64,000 nucleotides of DNA from positions 124,001 to 188,000 of the forward strand of contig NZ_OCNK01000002.1 of NCBI RefSeq assembly GCF_900230285.1. The letters run 5' to 3'. This DNA comes from Blastococcus haudaquaticus. GTDB lineage: Bacteria; Actinomycetota; Actinomycetes; Mycobacteriales; Geodermatophilaceae. The notes below the pieces were generated by a model. It searched no databases. It saw only the letters and a list, made by a program, of their open reading frames with translations, and was not told where the DNA came from. Made by a program: the position numbers and the translations under genes. This document shows, in pieces, positions 49,360-58,810 of the stretch (within the stretch, counting starts at the first letter, position 1; every line of letters begins with the position of its first letter).

Positions 49360-49661
49360 CCGGAGATACTAACGGCCTTGCAACTGTCCGGGACGTGAAA
49401 CGTTTGCGAACTCACAACGTTCTTGCTGCGGGCGGAGCGGCAAGGCACCTCGTCCCGGCGGTCACCGGGTTCTCCGCCACCTCCTCCACCGCCGAGCAAC
49501 TCGTCAGTGGCTACCTCTTCGAGGACCGACGGCGACCCGCGAACGCCCTGCGTGCCGGCCCCGACCCCGACCGCGGACCCGGTCCTCGCTGACGGACGCC
49601 CGGTCAGCGCCCACGGCCGGGCCGCCGACCGGGACCGGGCCTCGGGGAGACCCCGACGCTG
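49360..49661. promoter_or_regulatory. MarR promoter region, otherwise empty gap
   Basis: The first 65 bases are unusually A/T-rich. On the minus strand TAGTAT (49366-49371) is a likely -10. Near-palindromic GTTTGCGAAC at about 49401 and an AACGTT block nearby are operator candidates for the MarR protein. From about 49430 to 49661 I see nothing I can support as a gene. Confidence 0.45.
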
Positions 49662-50570
49662 TCAGCCGCGAGTCGTCAGGCCCTGCCGGAGCTCGTCCAT
49701 CGCCTGCGCGAGGCTCACCCGCGGCGCCCAGCCCCAGCCCCTCGCGCGGTCCGAGCGCAGCTGCCCGGTCCAGACCGGCTCGTCCGACCACTCGGGCTCG
49801 ACACCCAGCGCGTCGGTCACCGTGCCCAGGTAGTCCCGCCACGTCGCAGGCTCACCAGCGACGATGACCGCGGTCGTGCTCCCGGCCACGGGACCCCGCT
49901 CCGGATCGTCGGCCGTCGCGACCGCGCCCGTGGCGACGTCGGCGATCAGGGCCGCCAGGTCGTCGACGTGCACCCAGCCCCAGGTCTTCGCCGGGTTCAC
50001 CCGGAGCCCACCGCCGCGGACGTCCTGCGGTCGCAGCGAGTTCCAGATCGAGGTCTCACCGGCGCCCATGACCGCCGGCGGTCGGACCAGCACGGTCGTC
50101 AGCCCGCCCACCTGCGCCAGCGCGGCGTCGGTGGCGTTCTTGGTGTCGGCGTAGTCGTCGCTCCCCTCGGGCACGAGGGCACCGTCCTCGGCCACGTCGC
50201 CGACGCCGGCCGACCGGTCGTACACCCCGGCCGTGGACACGTGCACGAGGCGGGCGACTCCGGCGTCCCGGGCGGCGCGGGCGAGGACCGGCGTGCCCTC
50301 GACGCCCACCCGGTGCTGCACCTCCCGGGGGGAGCCCATCGGGTGGACGGTCGTGACCACCGCGTCGGCGCCCTGGGTCACCGTGCGGGCGAGGGACTCG
50401 TCGGCGAAGTTCCCGACGTGCTCGGTGACCCCGTCGAGCGCAGGCGCGCTGCCGGCGCGGCGGACGACGGCCCGCACCTGCGCCGACCGCTCGACGAGCG
50501 CCCGGCACACCGCGGTGCCCACCAGACCGTTCGCGCCGGTCACCACGACGACGGGAGAGGCATCCACCAT
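49662..50570 (-). CDS. NAD-dependent epimerase/dehydratase family protein
   Basis: A 302-residue extended SDR-like protein starting at ATG 50570, chosen because GGAGG lies 3 to 8 bases upstream. V-V-T-G-A-N-G-L-V-G near 9-18 is the cofactor loop and H-V-S-T-A-G-V-Y near 106 holds the catalytic Ser. The place of the Tyr-x-x-x-Lys pair reads Y-A-D-T-K near 137, so the active site is complete. The substrate is unknown. Confidence 0.87.
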   Translation of the reverse strand: MVDASPVVVVTGANGLVGTAVCRALVERSAQVRAVVRRAGSAPALDGVTEHVGNFADESLARTVTQGADAVVTTVHPMGSPREVQHRVGVEGTPVLARAARDAGVARLVHVSTAGVYDRSAGVGDVAEDGALVPEGSDDYADTKNATDAALAQVGGLTTVLVRPPAVMGAGETSIWNSLRPQDVRGGGLRVNPAKTWGWVHVDDLAALIADVATGAVATADDPERGPVAGSTTAVIVAGEPATWRDYLGTVTDALGVEPEWSDEPVWTGQLRSDRARGWGWAPRVSLAQAMDELRQGLTTRG

Positions 50571-50670
50571 GCCCTCCACCCTGCCAGCGACCACCCGACG
50601 GCGCCCCCTGTGCCGGTCGACGGTGCCGGCGGGGCCGGGACGGACGGTGGGCGACCGGCGGTCCGGCGAC

Positions 50671-51819
50671 TCAGGTGACCCGGGCGTCCGGCGCCGGCTG
50701 CCGGCTCAGGGCCCGCGGATCTCCGGTCGGAGCGGTGCGGCGCCGGTAGTAGGCATACGTGGCGAGGCCCAGAGCCGGACCCCAGATCGGTGCCGGGAGC
50801 ATGAGGAGCAGCCACAGCACGTCGTTCTGCAGCGACATCACGACCAGGCTGACGGACGCGGCGCTGAGCGCCAGGGCCACCACGGAGGCGGGCACGACCG
50901 CGGCGAGCACGGGGACCGGCCGGCCGCGGAGCCCGGGCAGCCAGGCCGGCCACACCTCGCCCCAGCGGGAGATCAAGCCGAGGGTCAGCCAGGCACCGCC
51001 GACCGCGGCGAGGCCCAGGGAGACGCCGAACACCCGGACGCCGTCGTCGAGCATCTCCTCGTGCCCCTCCCCCAGCCCCTGCGGCCACGGCGTCAGCCAG
51101 GTCATCCGGAGGAGGGCGTAGGGCAGCGGGCACACCGCGGCCAGGATGGTGGCGCGCCGGCCCCACCGCCGCAGCCGCTCCGGGGAGTCGCCGTGTCCGT
51201 CCGCTGAGTGCACAGCGGTCACGGTCGTGGCGGCGAAGAGCAGGCCGCCGGCGAGCATGAACGCGAGCACCAGCGGGCGCGGCCCCACGGTGGCCAGCCC
51301 GTCGCGGATGTTGCGGAACAGCTCGACCGTCGGCGCCCCGATCTGCCCCGTTCCGACACCGATGCCGACGACCGCGGCCATCAGCGCCAGGACCAGGTGG
51401 TTCCGCCGGTGCCGACGTGATCCGGCCAGGAGGATCGCGACGAGGATCGGACCCCCGAGGATCGCCAGCGCGTAGCCGAGCAGGCTGAGCACCTGCAGGT
51501 CGGGGACGACCACGCCGAAGAACACCGCGAACCCGGCCCCGCCCGCCGCGAGCGCCCGCCGACCGGCGCTGCCCGTTCCCGCCTGCACCAGCGAGACGGC
51601 CAGTCCTGCGCCCAGGAGGCCGAGCACGAGGAACAGCAGGGATCCGGCTGCCGGGGAGAGCACCATCATCAGCGACGTCGGCTCGTTCGTGACGTCGTCG
51701 AGGACGTAGGCGCCCGGCTCCAGCAGCCACCACAGGCCCAGCGCGGCACAGGACAGCGCCCAGGCCGCCGTCGAGACGGCGATCCGGGAGGTCGCCGTGG
51801 GCGACACCGGCGCGGTCAT
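50671..51819 (-). CDS. Polytopic membrane protein of unknown function
   Basis: A 382-residue protein with about ten hydrophobic segments spread evenly along the chain, e.g. near 16-34, 52-75, 85-110, 115-130, 140-160 and 180-200. No transporter or enzyme motif is evident. ATG 51819 overlaps the stop of the NADH dehydrogenase-like gene (ATGA), so the two are coupled. A family name cannot be given from sequence alone. Confidence 0.75.
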   Translation of the reverse strand: MTAPVSPTATSRIAVSTAAWALSCAALGLWWLLEPGAYVLDDVTNEPTSLMMVLSPAAGSLLFLVLGLLGAGLAVSLVQAGTGSAGRRALAAGGAGFAVFFGVVVPDLQVLSLLGYALAILGGPILVAILLAGSRRHRRNHLVLALMAAVVGIGVGTGQIGAPTVELFRNIRDGLATVGPRPLVLAFMLAGGLLFAATTVTAVHSADGHGDSPERLRRWGRRATILAAVCPLPYALLRMTWLTPWPQGLGEGHEEMLDDGVRVFGVSLGLAAVGGAWLTLGLISRWGEVWPAWLPGLRGRPVPVLAAVVPASVVALALSAASVSLVVMSLQNDVLWLLLMLPAPIWGPALGLATYAYYRRRTAPTGDPRALSRQPAPDARVT

Positions 51820-53219
51820 GCCGGCACCTCCGCGCGGGCGTCGGTGCGTGCGGCGAGGCCGCCCGGCACCAGGTCCGCTGCCGTCAGATCGCGGCGGCCG
51901 AGGAGTGCCGCGGTCCAGTCCAGCACGATCCGCTCCTTGCGCCCCCAGGTCGGCATCATCGCCAGGTGGTAGACGCGGTGCAGCAGCCAGGCGGGCAGCC
52001 CGCGCAGCGGCACCCCGTAGATGCGGGCGACCCCGCGGTGCAGTCCCAGGCCGGCCACCGAGCCGGCGTCCCGGTGCCGGTACTCGACCAGGTCCCGGCC
52101 GCGCAGCGTGGCGAGGAGGTTCCGCGCCAGCACCTTCGCCTGCCGCACCGCGTGCTGGGCGGTCGCGCCGCACATCGGAGCCGAGACGTCCGCCGGCCCG
52201 GCTGCGGCGAGGTCGGGTACGGCCGCGCCGTCGCCGGCGGCCCACAGGTGCGCCACCCCGTCCACCTGCAGGGTCGGGCGGGTGCGCAGCCTGCCCCGGG
52301 GATCGACCGGCAGGCCGATCCGCGCGAGGAGCGGGTTGCCCCGGACGCCGGCTGCCCACACGACCGTGTCGGCGCGGAACCGCTCGCCGTCGGAGAGCTC
52401 CACCAGGCCGTCGACCATCGAGGTGACCTGCGTCTTCAAACGCACGGTGATCCCGCTGCCGGCCAGGCGGGCACGGGTGTAGGCCCCGAGGCGCGACGGC
52501 AACTCCGGCATGATCTCGGCGTCGGTCTCGACGAGCTCGAAGCGCAGCTCGCCGGTGTCCAGGCCCGGGTACCGGCGGGCCGTCGAGCGGGCGAGGTCCT
52601 GCAGCTCCGCCATTGCCTCCACGCCCGTGTAGCCGCCGCCGACGACGACGAAGGCCAGGGCCGCCCGTCGCCGTTCGACGTCCTCGGTGTCGGCGGCCAG
52701 GGCCAGGCGGGTGAGCACCGCGTCCCGCAGCCGCAGGGCATCGGCGAGGGTGGTGAAGCCGATCGCGTGCCCGGCGAGCCCGGGCACGGCCTGCGTCCGG
52801 CTGACCGACCCGGGGGCGAGGACGAGCTCGTCGTAGTCGAGCCCCATGGTCGTCCCGTCGGGCAGCGTGACGTGCAGCCGCCGCTGGTCGTGGTTCACCG
52901 CCGTCGCCCGTCCGGTGAGCACACGGGTCCCCCGCAGCGTCGTCCGCAACGGCACGGCGACGTGCCGCGCTTCGATCCGGCCGCCGGCCACCTCGGCGAG
53001 GAACGGCTGGTAGGTCATGGACGGCGAGGCGTCGACGAGGACGACCTCCGCCTCGCCACGGCGCAGTCGCCGCTCGAGCCGCCGGGCGAGGGTGAGTCCG
53101 ACGAAGCCACCGCCGACGACGACGATGCGGGGCGCGGGCGGCGACGGTCGGCGTTCCCCGGGGAACGGACGCCGGGGCGCGGGCCGGAAGGTGCGATGCC
53201 GGGTGGGGTTCGATGTCAT
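51816..53219 (-). CDS. Type II NADH dehydrogenase-like flavoprotein
   Basis: A 467-residue NAD(P)/FAD-dependent oxidoreductase. I-V-V-V-G-G-G-F-V-G near 32-41 binds FAD and F-V-V-V-G-G-G-Y-T-G near 191-200 binds NAD(P)H. Y-Q-P-F-L near 69 and the C-terminal A-A-G-D-G-A near 320 (second FAD contact) fit the NDH-2 family. A C-terminal segment with W-L-L-H-R-V-Y-H-L near 412 may be the membrane-binding helix. It likely feeds electrons from NADH to menaquinone without pumping protons. ATG 53219 has GGAG upstream. Confidence 0.87.
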   Translation of the reverse strand: MTSNPTRHRTFRPAPRRPFPGERRPSPPAPRIVVVGGGFVGLTLARRLERRLRRGEAEVVLVDASPSMTYQPFLAEVAGGRIEARHVAVPLRTTLRGTRVLTGRATAVNHDQRRLHVTLPDGTTMGLDYDELVLAPGSVSRTQAVPGLAGHAIGFTTLADALRLRDAVLTRLALAADTEDVERRRAALAFVVVGGGYTGVEAMAELQDLARSTARRYPGLDTGELRFELVETDAEIMPELPSRLGAYTRARLAGSGITVRLKTQVTSMVDGLVELSDGERFRADTVVWAAGVRGNPLLARIGLPVDPRGRLRTRPTLQVDGVAHLWAAGDGAAVPDLAAAGPADVSAPMCGATAQHAVRQAKVLARNLLATLRGRDLVEYRHRDAGSVAGLGLHRGVARIYGVPLRGLPAWLLHRVYHLAMMPTWGRKERIVLDWTAALLGRRDLTAADLVPGGLAARTDARAEVPA

Positions 53220-53348
53220 GCTCCGAACCTGGCCGCCGGCACCCTGCCACCACATCGGACCGCAGGATCCGGCCTCCGATACCGCGGGACGAGACGGCAG
53301 GGACCGTGGTCTGATCCGCCGCCCTCCCCCGCTGCCTAGGCTCCAGCC

Positions 53349-54644
53349 GTGCATGCGGACCGGGCGGCCATGGAGCGGGTGGACGCCTGGGTCCGCCGCC
53401 GGGAGTGGGTGACCGACCTGCTGCTCGCGTCCGTCCTCGCGGGCCTGGTCGCACCGGTCTCGGTGACCATGGTGGCGGCCGCCGGCCTCGACCGCGGGTG
53501 GACGGTCGCACTCTGGTGCCTGCTCGGCAGCCTGCACCTCGCGGTGGCTTTCCGCCGGTCGGCGCCGGTTCCCGCGTTCCTGGTGCTCGCGACGGCCGAG
53601 CTGGGGTTGGCCCTGGCCCCGTTCCTGTCCGGCGACGACGCGCCCGCCACCACCTATCCCGCCGTCCTGCTGCCGTCGAGCCTCGCCTACCTGATCGGCG
53701 CGTACTCGATCAGCGCCTACGGCCGGCAGCGGTGGCCGGAGCTGTCGCTCCTGGTCGGGCTCGTCGGCGGGCTGCTGGTCACGGTCCGGGTGGCCACCGT
53801 CCCCGGTCCCACGACGGCACTCGGTACCGACGGGGCCGGCGAGCTGCTCCTCCTGGCCGTCGCGGTGCTGGGCGCGGTGACGGCCGCGTGGGCGCTGGGG
53901 CGCTTCCGCCGGGTCCGGGCCGACCAGCTCGCCGCCCTCGCGGAACGGGCCCGGCGGGCCGAGGCCGACCGTGAGCAACGGGACAGACAGGCCGCGGCGG
54001 ACGAGCGGGCCCGGATCGCCCGGGAGATGCACGACGTCGTGGCGCACTCGGTGACGGTCATGGTGCGGCAGGCCGAAGGCGGCCGGTACGTCGCGGCGAC
54101 GGATCCGGCCGCCGCGGCCACGGCGCTGGCCACGATCGCCGAGACGGGCCGGACGGCCCTGACCGACATGCGGTCCCTGCTGGGCGTGCTGGACCCGGCC
54201 ACCGGCCCGGCCGCCGCGGCCCCGCAACCCACCATCGACGACCTGCCCGAGCTGGTGCGGCAGATCCGCGCGTCGGGCCAGCCGGTGACCCTCCGGATCG
54301 ACGGCGACCCGCGGCCGCTGGACCGGGCGGCGCACCTGGCCGCCTACCGGCTCGTGCAGGAGGCGCTCACGAACGTCGTCAAGCACGCCGGCCCCGACGT
54401 CGAGGCGGAGGTCGTCCTCACCTGGGACCGGCAGGCGCTCCGCCTGCAGGTGACCGACCAGGGAACGCCGCCCCGTGCCACGGACGGCGTCCCTGCCGGA
54501 GGCCGGGGGCTGACCGGGATGCGGGAGCGACTGCACCTGGTCGGTGGCCGGTTGAGCGTGGGCCCGGCGGAGTCGGGCGGCTTCTCGGTCGTCGGCGAGA
54601 TCCCGACCGCGGGAGCGGGCCGCGCCCGTGGCGGGCGCCGGTGA
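53349..54644 (+). CDS. Two-component sensor histidine kinase (NarL type)
   Basis: A 431-residue kinase starting at GTG 53349. Five or so membrane helices span residues 22-185 with very short loops, so the signal is probably sensed in or at the membrane. A short coiled coil leads to the HisKA_3 domain with R-E-M-H-D-V-V-A-H-S near 225-234, where H228 is the phosphorylated residue. N-V-V-K-H-A near 342 and G-G-R-G-L-T-G-M-R-E-R near 385-395 are the N and G boxes of the ATPase. It overlaps the response regulator gene by 4 bases. Confidence 0.93.
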   Translation: MHADRAAMERVDAWVRRREWVTDLLLASVLAGLVAPVSVTMVAAAGLDRGWTVALWCLLGSLHLAVAFRRSAPVPAFLVLATAELGLALAPFLSGDDAPATTYPAVLLPSSLAYLIGAYSISAYGRQRWPELSLLVGLVGGLLVTVRVATVPGPTTALGTDGAGELLLLAVAVLGAVTAAWALGRFRRVRADQLAALAERARRAEADREQRDRQAAADERARIAREMHDVVAHSVTVMVRQAEGGRYVAATDPAAAATALATIAETGRTALTDMRSLLGVLDPATGPAAAAPQPTIDDLPELVRQIRASGQPVTLRIDGDPRPLDRAAHLAAYRLVQEALTNVVKHAGPDVEAEVVLTWDRQALRLQVTDQGTPPRATDGVPAGGRGLTGMRERLHLVGGRLSVGPAESGGFSVVGEIPTAGAGRARGGRR

Positions 54645-55330
54645 GCGCCCCCGAGATCCGGGTCGTCCTCGTCGACGACCAGGCGATGATCCGCACCGGT
54701 CTGGCCATGATCGTCGACGCGCAGGACGACATGCGCGTGGTGGGCGAAGCGGCCGACGGGGCGCAGGCCCTGGACGTCGTCGCGGGGACCACCTGCGACG
54801 TCGTCCTGATGGACGTCCGCATGCCGAAGCTCGACGGGGTGGCCGCGACCCGGGAGCTGCTCCGCCGGCACCCGGAGGGACCGAAGGTCGTCGTGCTCAC
54901 CACCTTCGACCTCGACGAGCACGCCTTCGCCGCCCTGCGGGCCGGGGCCGGCGGGTTCCTGCTCAAGGACGCCCCGGCCGAGGACGTGCTCGCCGCCATC
55001 CGGACGGTGCACGCCGGGGACGCGGTCATCGCGCCCTCGACGACCCGCCGCCTCCTCGAGCACGTCGCCGCGGACCTGCCCACCCCGCTGGGCGAGGACG
55101 ACGCGCTCGCTGCCCTGACCGAACGCGAGCGTGCCGTCATGGTCGAGATCGCCCACGGCGCCACGAACGGCGAGATCGCGGCACGCCTGTTCCTCGCCGA
55201 GCCGACGGTCAAGACCCATGTCGGCCGGATCCTGGCCAAGCTCGGTCTGCGCGACCGGGTGCACATCGTCATCCGCGCGTACGAGAGCGGTCTGGTGCGC
55301 CGCGGCAGCGGGGAGCGGGAGGATCGGTGA
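54641..55330 (+). CDS. NarL/FixJ-type response regulator
   Basis: A 229-residue two-domain regulator. V-D-D-Q near 9-12 and D58 in M-D-V-R-M-P (residues 57-62) form the acidic pocket, T-T near 87 and K107 in L-K-D-A complete the receiver domain. The LuxR-type DNA-binding domain has L-T-E-R-E-R-A-V-M near 159 and E-P-T-V-K-T-H-V near 186-193. Its GTG start lies in the stop of the kinase gene, so they are a cognate pair. Targets are unknown; the convergent antiporter gene is only a neighbour. Confidence 0.94.
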   Translation: MSAPEIRVVLVDDQAMIRTGLAMIVDAQDDMRVVGEAADGAQALDVVAGTTCDVVLMDVRMPKLDGVAATRELLRRHPEGPKVVVLTTFDLDEHAFAALRAGAGGFLLKDAPAEDVLAAIRTVHAGDAVIAPSTTRRLLEHVAADLPTPLGEDDALAALTERERAVMVEIAHGATNGEIAARLFLAEPTVKTHVGRILAKLGLRDRVHIVIRAYESGLVRRGSGEREDR

Positions 55331-55363
55331 GCCGGTCCGGACGGCCGACCACCCGGTGCCCCC

Positions 55364-56950
55364 TCAGCCCTGGACGCCGCCCATCTGCGGCGCACTCTGC
55401 GGCTCCGCACCCCGTGCGGCGCTGTGCCCCTTGAGCAGGAGGACAGCCACCGCGAGGGCCACGACCGCAGCCAGCAGTCCGAGGCCGGTGCTCTCCGTGA
55501 GGCCAGAGACCAGGTAGCCGACCGCCGAAGCCGCGGCGGCCACCAGGGCATACGGCAACTGGGTGGTCACGTGGTCGATGAGGTGCACCCCGGACCCGAT
55601 CGAGGACAGGATCGTGGTGTCCGACAGCGGCGACGTGTGGTCGCCGAAGATCGCGCCGGCGAGCACCGCTCCGAAGACCGGGATGAGCAGCGCGCTGTCC
55701 AGGGAGAGCGCGATCTCGGCCGCGATCGGCAGCAGGAGACCGAAGGTCCCGAACGTGCTGCCGATGGAGAAGGCGATGAAGGAGGCAAGCACGAAGAGGA
55801 TGACCGGCAGCAGGGCCAGCGGCAGGGCCTCGTCGATCACGCCGGCCAGGTATTCGCCGATGCCGAGCTCCCCGATGACCTCGGCGGTGATCCACGCGAG
55901 GAAGAGCACCGCGGCCGCGAAGAACATCGACCGAACCCCGGACACCGCGGCCTTGCCGATCACGCGGCCCGGTGTCCGCCGGACCAGCAGCATCGCAGCG
56001 GCCACCAGACAGGCCACGATGGTGCCGTAGAAGAGCGCCAGGATGACGTCGGTGGCGGCCAGGATGTCCATGGGCGCCAGCGAGCCCTCGGCCCCGGCGA
56101 TGCCGATCCACAGTGCGCCGGCCACCGTGACCGCGATCAGGGTGACGATGGGCCACACCAGGTCGCGGACGCGGCCGTCCTCGCGCACCGGCAGGTCTCG
56201 GTCCGTCTCGCCGGGCGGGAGGCCGTGCGCGGCGTCGAACAGCACGTTCTGCTCGATGGCGGTCCGCTCGTGCCGGCGCATGGGGCCGATGTCGATGCTG
56301 AACCACGCCACCGCGACGACCAGCAGCAGGGCGGTGATCGGGTAGAGCATCGCCGGGATCGACTGCAGGTAGGCCTCGTATCCGCTGAGCCCGCCGACCT
56401 CGTTCTCGTCGAGGATGCCGGTCATGGTCGCGGCGATGAACGCCGCCCAGCCGGAGATGGGCACCAGGATGATCACCGGGGCGGCCGTCGAGTCCACCAG
56501 GTAGGAGAGCTTGGCGCGGGACACCCGGTGCTGGTCGGTGATCGAGCGGCTGACCGTGCCACCGACCAGGCTGCTGAACGCGTCGTCGAAGAAGATCACG
56601 ATGCCGGTGACGACCGGCACGAACTGCGCCTGACTGCGGGTGCGCACCCGGCGCACGGCCCATGCGGCGAAGGCCAGCAGACCACCGGACACGTAGATCA
56701 GCGAGGTGAGGACGCCGATGAGGACGACGGCGACGAGGATGTAGACCTCCTCGGCGATCTCACCCTCGGCGACGATGAGGCCCGAGGCAGCCTCCCAGAC
56801 GAACTCCAGGGCGCCCAGGACGTCCCACTCGGCGTACATCAGGGCACCGAGCACGATGCCGACGCCGAGGGAGATCAGGATCCGGCGGGTGGCGATCGCC
56901 AGGACGATGGTCACGAGCGGCGGCAGCAGCGACAGGATCGACGGTTCCAC
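55364..56950 (-). CDS. NhaC-family Na+/H+ antiporter
   Basis: A 528-residue polytopic membrane protein with about 12 helices. F-F-D-D-A-F-S-S-L near 119, R-S-I-T-D near 135 and G-D-H-T-S-P-L-S-D-T near 438-447 are the conserved charged stretches of NhaC-type antiporters. A 30-residue basic and polar C-terminal tail is cytoplasmic. Relatives exchange sodium for protons or organic cations and acids; the exact solute is unknown. It lies 82 bases downstream of the FAH gene. Confidence 0.9.
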   Translation of the reverse strand: MEPSILSLLPPLVTIVLAIATRRILISLGVGIVLGALMYAEWDVLGALEFVWEAASGLIVAEGEIAEEVYILVAVVLIGVLTSLIYVSGGLLAFAAWAVRRVRTRSQAQFVPVVTGIVIFFDDAFSSLVGGTVSRSITDQHRVSRAKLSYLVDSTAAPVIILVPISGWAAFIAATMTGILDENEVGGLSGYEAYLQSIPAMLYPITALLLVVAVAWFSIDIGPMRRHERTAIEQNVLFDAAHGLPPGETDRDLPVREDGRVRDLVWPIVTLIAVTVAGALWIGIAGAEGSLAPMDILAATDVILALFYGTIVACLVAAAMLLVRRTPGRVIGKAAVSGVRSMFFAAAVLFLAWITAEVIGELGIGEYLAGVIDEALPLALLPVILFVLASFIAFSIGSTFGTFGLLLPIAAEIALSLDSALLIPVFGAVLAGAIFGDHTSPLSDTTILSSIGSGVHLIDHVTTQLPYALVAAAASAVGYLVSGLTESTGLGLLAAVVALAVAVLLLKGHSAARGAEPQSAPQMGGVQG

Positions 56951-57032
56951 GAGCCCTCCTCGATGGTGCGGGTGTGGTGCCCCCTGGTCTACGGCGGTGC
57001 TGCTTGCCGGCGGCCGCGGAGCGGGACAGCGC

Positions 57033-57896
57033 TCAGCCGGGGTCGGCGACCAACGGGGTGACCAGGCGCCCCAGGCCCTGGATCTCGCACACCACCTCGT
57101 CGCCCGGCTGCAGCCAGACCTGCTCGGGCATCCCGAGGATCACGCCCTCCGGCGTGCCGGTGTAGACGACGTCCCCCGGCTCCAGGGTCATGATCTGGGA
57201 GAGGTCGCTGACCAGTTCGGCGACGGAGAAGACCATGTCCCTGGTGTTGGAGTCCTGGCGCAGGTCGCCGTTGACCGAGCACCGCAGGTCGAGGGCCTGC
57301 GGGTCGGGGACCTCGTCGCTGGTGACCACGTACGGCCCCAGCGGGGCGAAGCCGTCGATCGCCTTGCCGTACATCCACTGCGAACTGCGCATCTGCAGGT
57401 CGCGCGCGGACAGGTCGTTGCCGGTCGCGTACCCGAAGACGTGCTCCAGCGCGCGGTCCTCGCTCACCTTCCGGGCGCGCCGTCCGATCACGGCCACCAG
57501 CTCGACCTCGTAGTCGGCCTTCTCCGCGACGGCGGGGATGACCACCGCCTCCCCGGAGGCAGCAAGGCTGTTCGCGTACTTGGCGAAGTAGATGGGGCGC
57601 TCGGGTACCGGCATGCCGCCTTCCGCGGCGTGCTTGCGGTAGTTCAGGCCGACACAGATGATCTTGCCGGCGTCGGGCACCGCGGGTGCGAGCCGCAACT
57701 GCTCCACGGCGACGACGTCGGAGGTGGACTCGGCCGCCTGTCGCACCCGCAGCAGGGCCTCGGGCCCTGCGCCGGCGAGCGACCGGACCGACGCGCGGCT
57801 GCCGTCCCCCGCGGCCTCGGTGACGTCGGCGACCCCCGCCTCCGTCTCGACACCGAGCCGCAGCCCCCCGTCCCCGTGGAAGGACACCAGCCTCAT
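57033..57896 (-). CDS. Fumarylacetoacetate hydrolase family protein
   Basis: A 287-residue protein. The C-terminal catalytic domain (about 75-285) has V-G-L-N-Y-R-K-H near 80-87, D-Y-E-V-E-L near 127-132 with the metal Glu residues, and G-N-D-L-S-A-R-D near 156-163. T-G-T-P-E-G-V near 253 completes the site. Such enzymes hydrolyse acylpyruvates or decarboxylate catechol-pathway products. It starts at ATG 57896 opposite the isochorismatase gene, so both may serve one catabolic route. Confidence 0.92.
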   Translation of the reverse strand: MRLVSFHGDGGLRLGVETEAGVADVTEAAGDGSRASVRSLAGAGPEALLRVRQAAESTSDVVAVEQLRLAPAVPDAGKIICVGLNYRKHAAEGGMPVPERPIYFAKYANSLAASGEAVVIPAVAEKADYEVELVAVIGRRARKVSEDRALEHVFGYATGNDLSARDLQMRSSQWMYGKAIDGFAPLGPYVVTSDEVPDPQALDLRCSVNGDLRQDSNTRDMVFSVAELVSDLSQIMTLEPGDVVYTGTPEGVILGMPEQVWLQPGDEVVCEIQGLGRLVTPLVADPG

Positions 57897-57970
57897 CGTG
57901 CGGCCCCCGGCCTGGGTGCGTCCGAGCGTGGACCGACAGCGGTGGGCGTGGTGATCTGCGTCACGTGCGG

Positions 57971-57980
57971 CATCATGATG
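57971..57980. promoter_or_regulatory. Palindrome in FAH/isochorismatase divergent promoter
   Basis: CATCATGATG is a perfect 10-base palindrome in the 169-base divergent gap, in an A/T-rich patch. It may be an operator, but the regulator is not in view. Confidence 0.3.
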
Positions 57981-58065
57981 GCCGGGTCGGTGCAGGTCAA
58001 GGCTACGGAACCGCATCGTTCCTCGGTGACCTCCGGCAGACGTCGCCCGCTCAACGGGAGGTGCG

Positions 58066-58725
58066 GTGGTGTCCCACTGGCCGGCCGACGTCGACCCGCA
58101 CATCGCCCCGGAGCCGGAACGGTCCGCGCTGCTGGTGATCGACACGCAGGTCGACTTCCTCGACGGGGGCAGCAGCCCCATTGCCGGCACCAGCGCCGTC
58201 GTGCCGACCATCTCGCGCCTCGTGCGTGGCTTCCGGGATGCCGCGCGCCCGGTGGTGCACGTCGTCCGGCTCTACGAGGGCGACGACGTCGACCTGCCGC
58301 GCCGCTCGCTCGTCGCTTCCGGGGCCCCCGTGGTGCGCCCGGGTTCCGCAGGGTCGCAGCTCGCCCCCCAGCTGCGGCCTGCGCCGGACGCCCGACTGTC
58401 GCCACGCGACCTGCTGGCCGGACAGTTGCAACCCCTGGGCCCCCGGGAGTGGGCGATGTGGAAGCCGCGCTGGGGGGCCTTCCACCGCACGCCGCTGGAC
58501 GCCCACCTGCGTGCGCTCGGCGTCAGCACCGTCGTGGTCGCCGGCTGCAACTACGCCAACTGTCCGCGGGCGACCGTGTACGGGGCCAGCGAGCACGACT
58601 ACCGGACGTTGATCGCCCAGGACGCGATCTCGGGTGTGGAGCCGCTGCACCTGGAGGAGGCGGCCCGGATGGGCGTCCTGCACGCGACGACCGCCGAGAT
58701 CCTCGCCCGCCTGCCCCGGTCCTGA
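58066..58725 (+). CDS. Isochorismatase family cysteine hydrolase
   Basis: A 219-residue hydrolase. L-V-I-D-T-Q-V-D-F near 23-31 gives the catalytic Asp, K-P-R-W-G-A-F near 134-140 the Lys, and V-A-G-C-N-Y-A-N-C-P near 158-167 the nucleophilic Cys. G-C-N-Y-A-N-C-P is the form seen in amide and nicotinamidase-like members. GGGAGG precedes the GTG start. The substrate, probably a small amide or N-carbamoyl compound, is not clear. Confidence 0.9.
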   Translation: MVSHWPADVDPHIAPEPERSALLVIDTQVDFLDGGSSPIAGTSAVVPTISRLVRGFRDAARPVVHVVRLYEGDDVDLPRRSLVASGAPVVRPGSAGSQLAPQLRPAPDARLSPRDLLAGQLQPLGPREWAMWKPRWGAFHRTPLDAHLRALGVSTVVVAGCNYANCPRATVYGASEHDYRTLIAQDAISGVEPLHLEEAARMGVLHATTAEILARLPRS

Positions 58726-58810
58726 CGGTCATGCCGGTCGCTCTGCCCGGCCGGGCGCGGCCGTCGATCGCGCCGACCCGCCCCAGCCAGTGTCGGGGCG
58801 AGGGCGGGGG

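Noticed and set aside
49423-49833. A 136-codon plus-strand frame before the epimerase gene
   Set aside because: Half of it is antisense to the epimerase gene, and it has shadow-like Ser/Pro/Arg composition.
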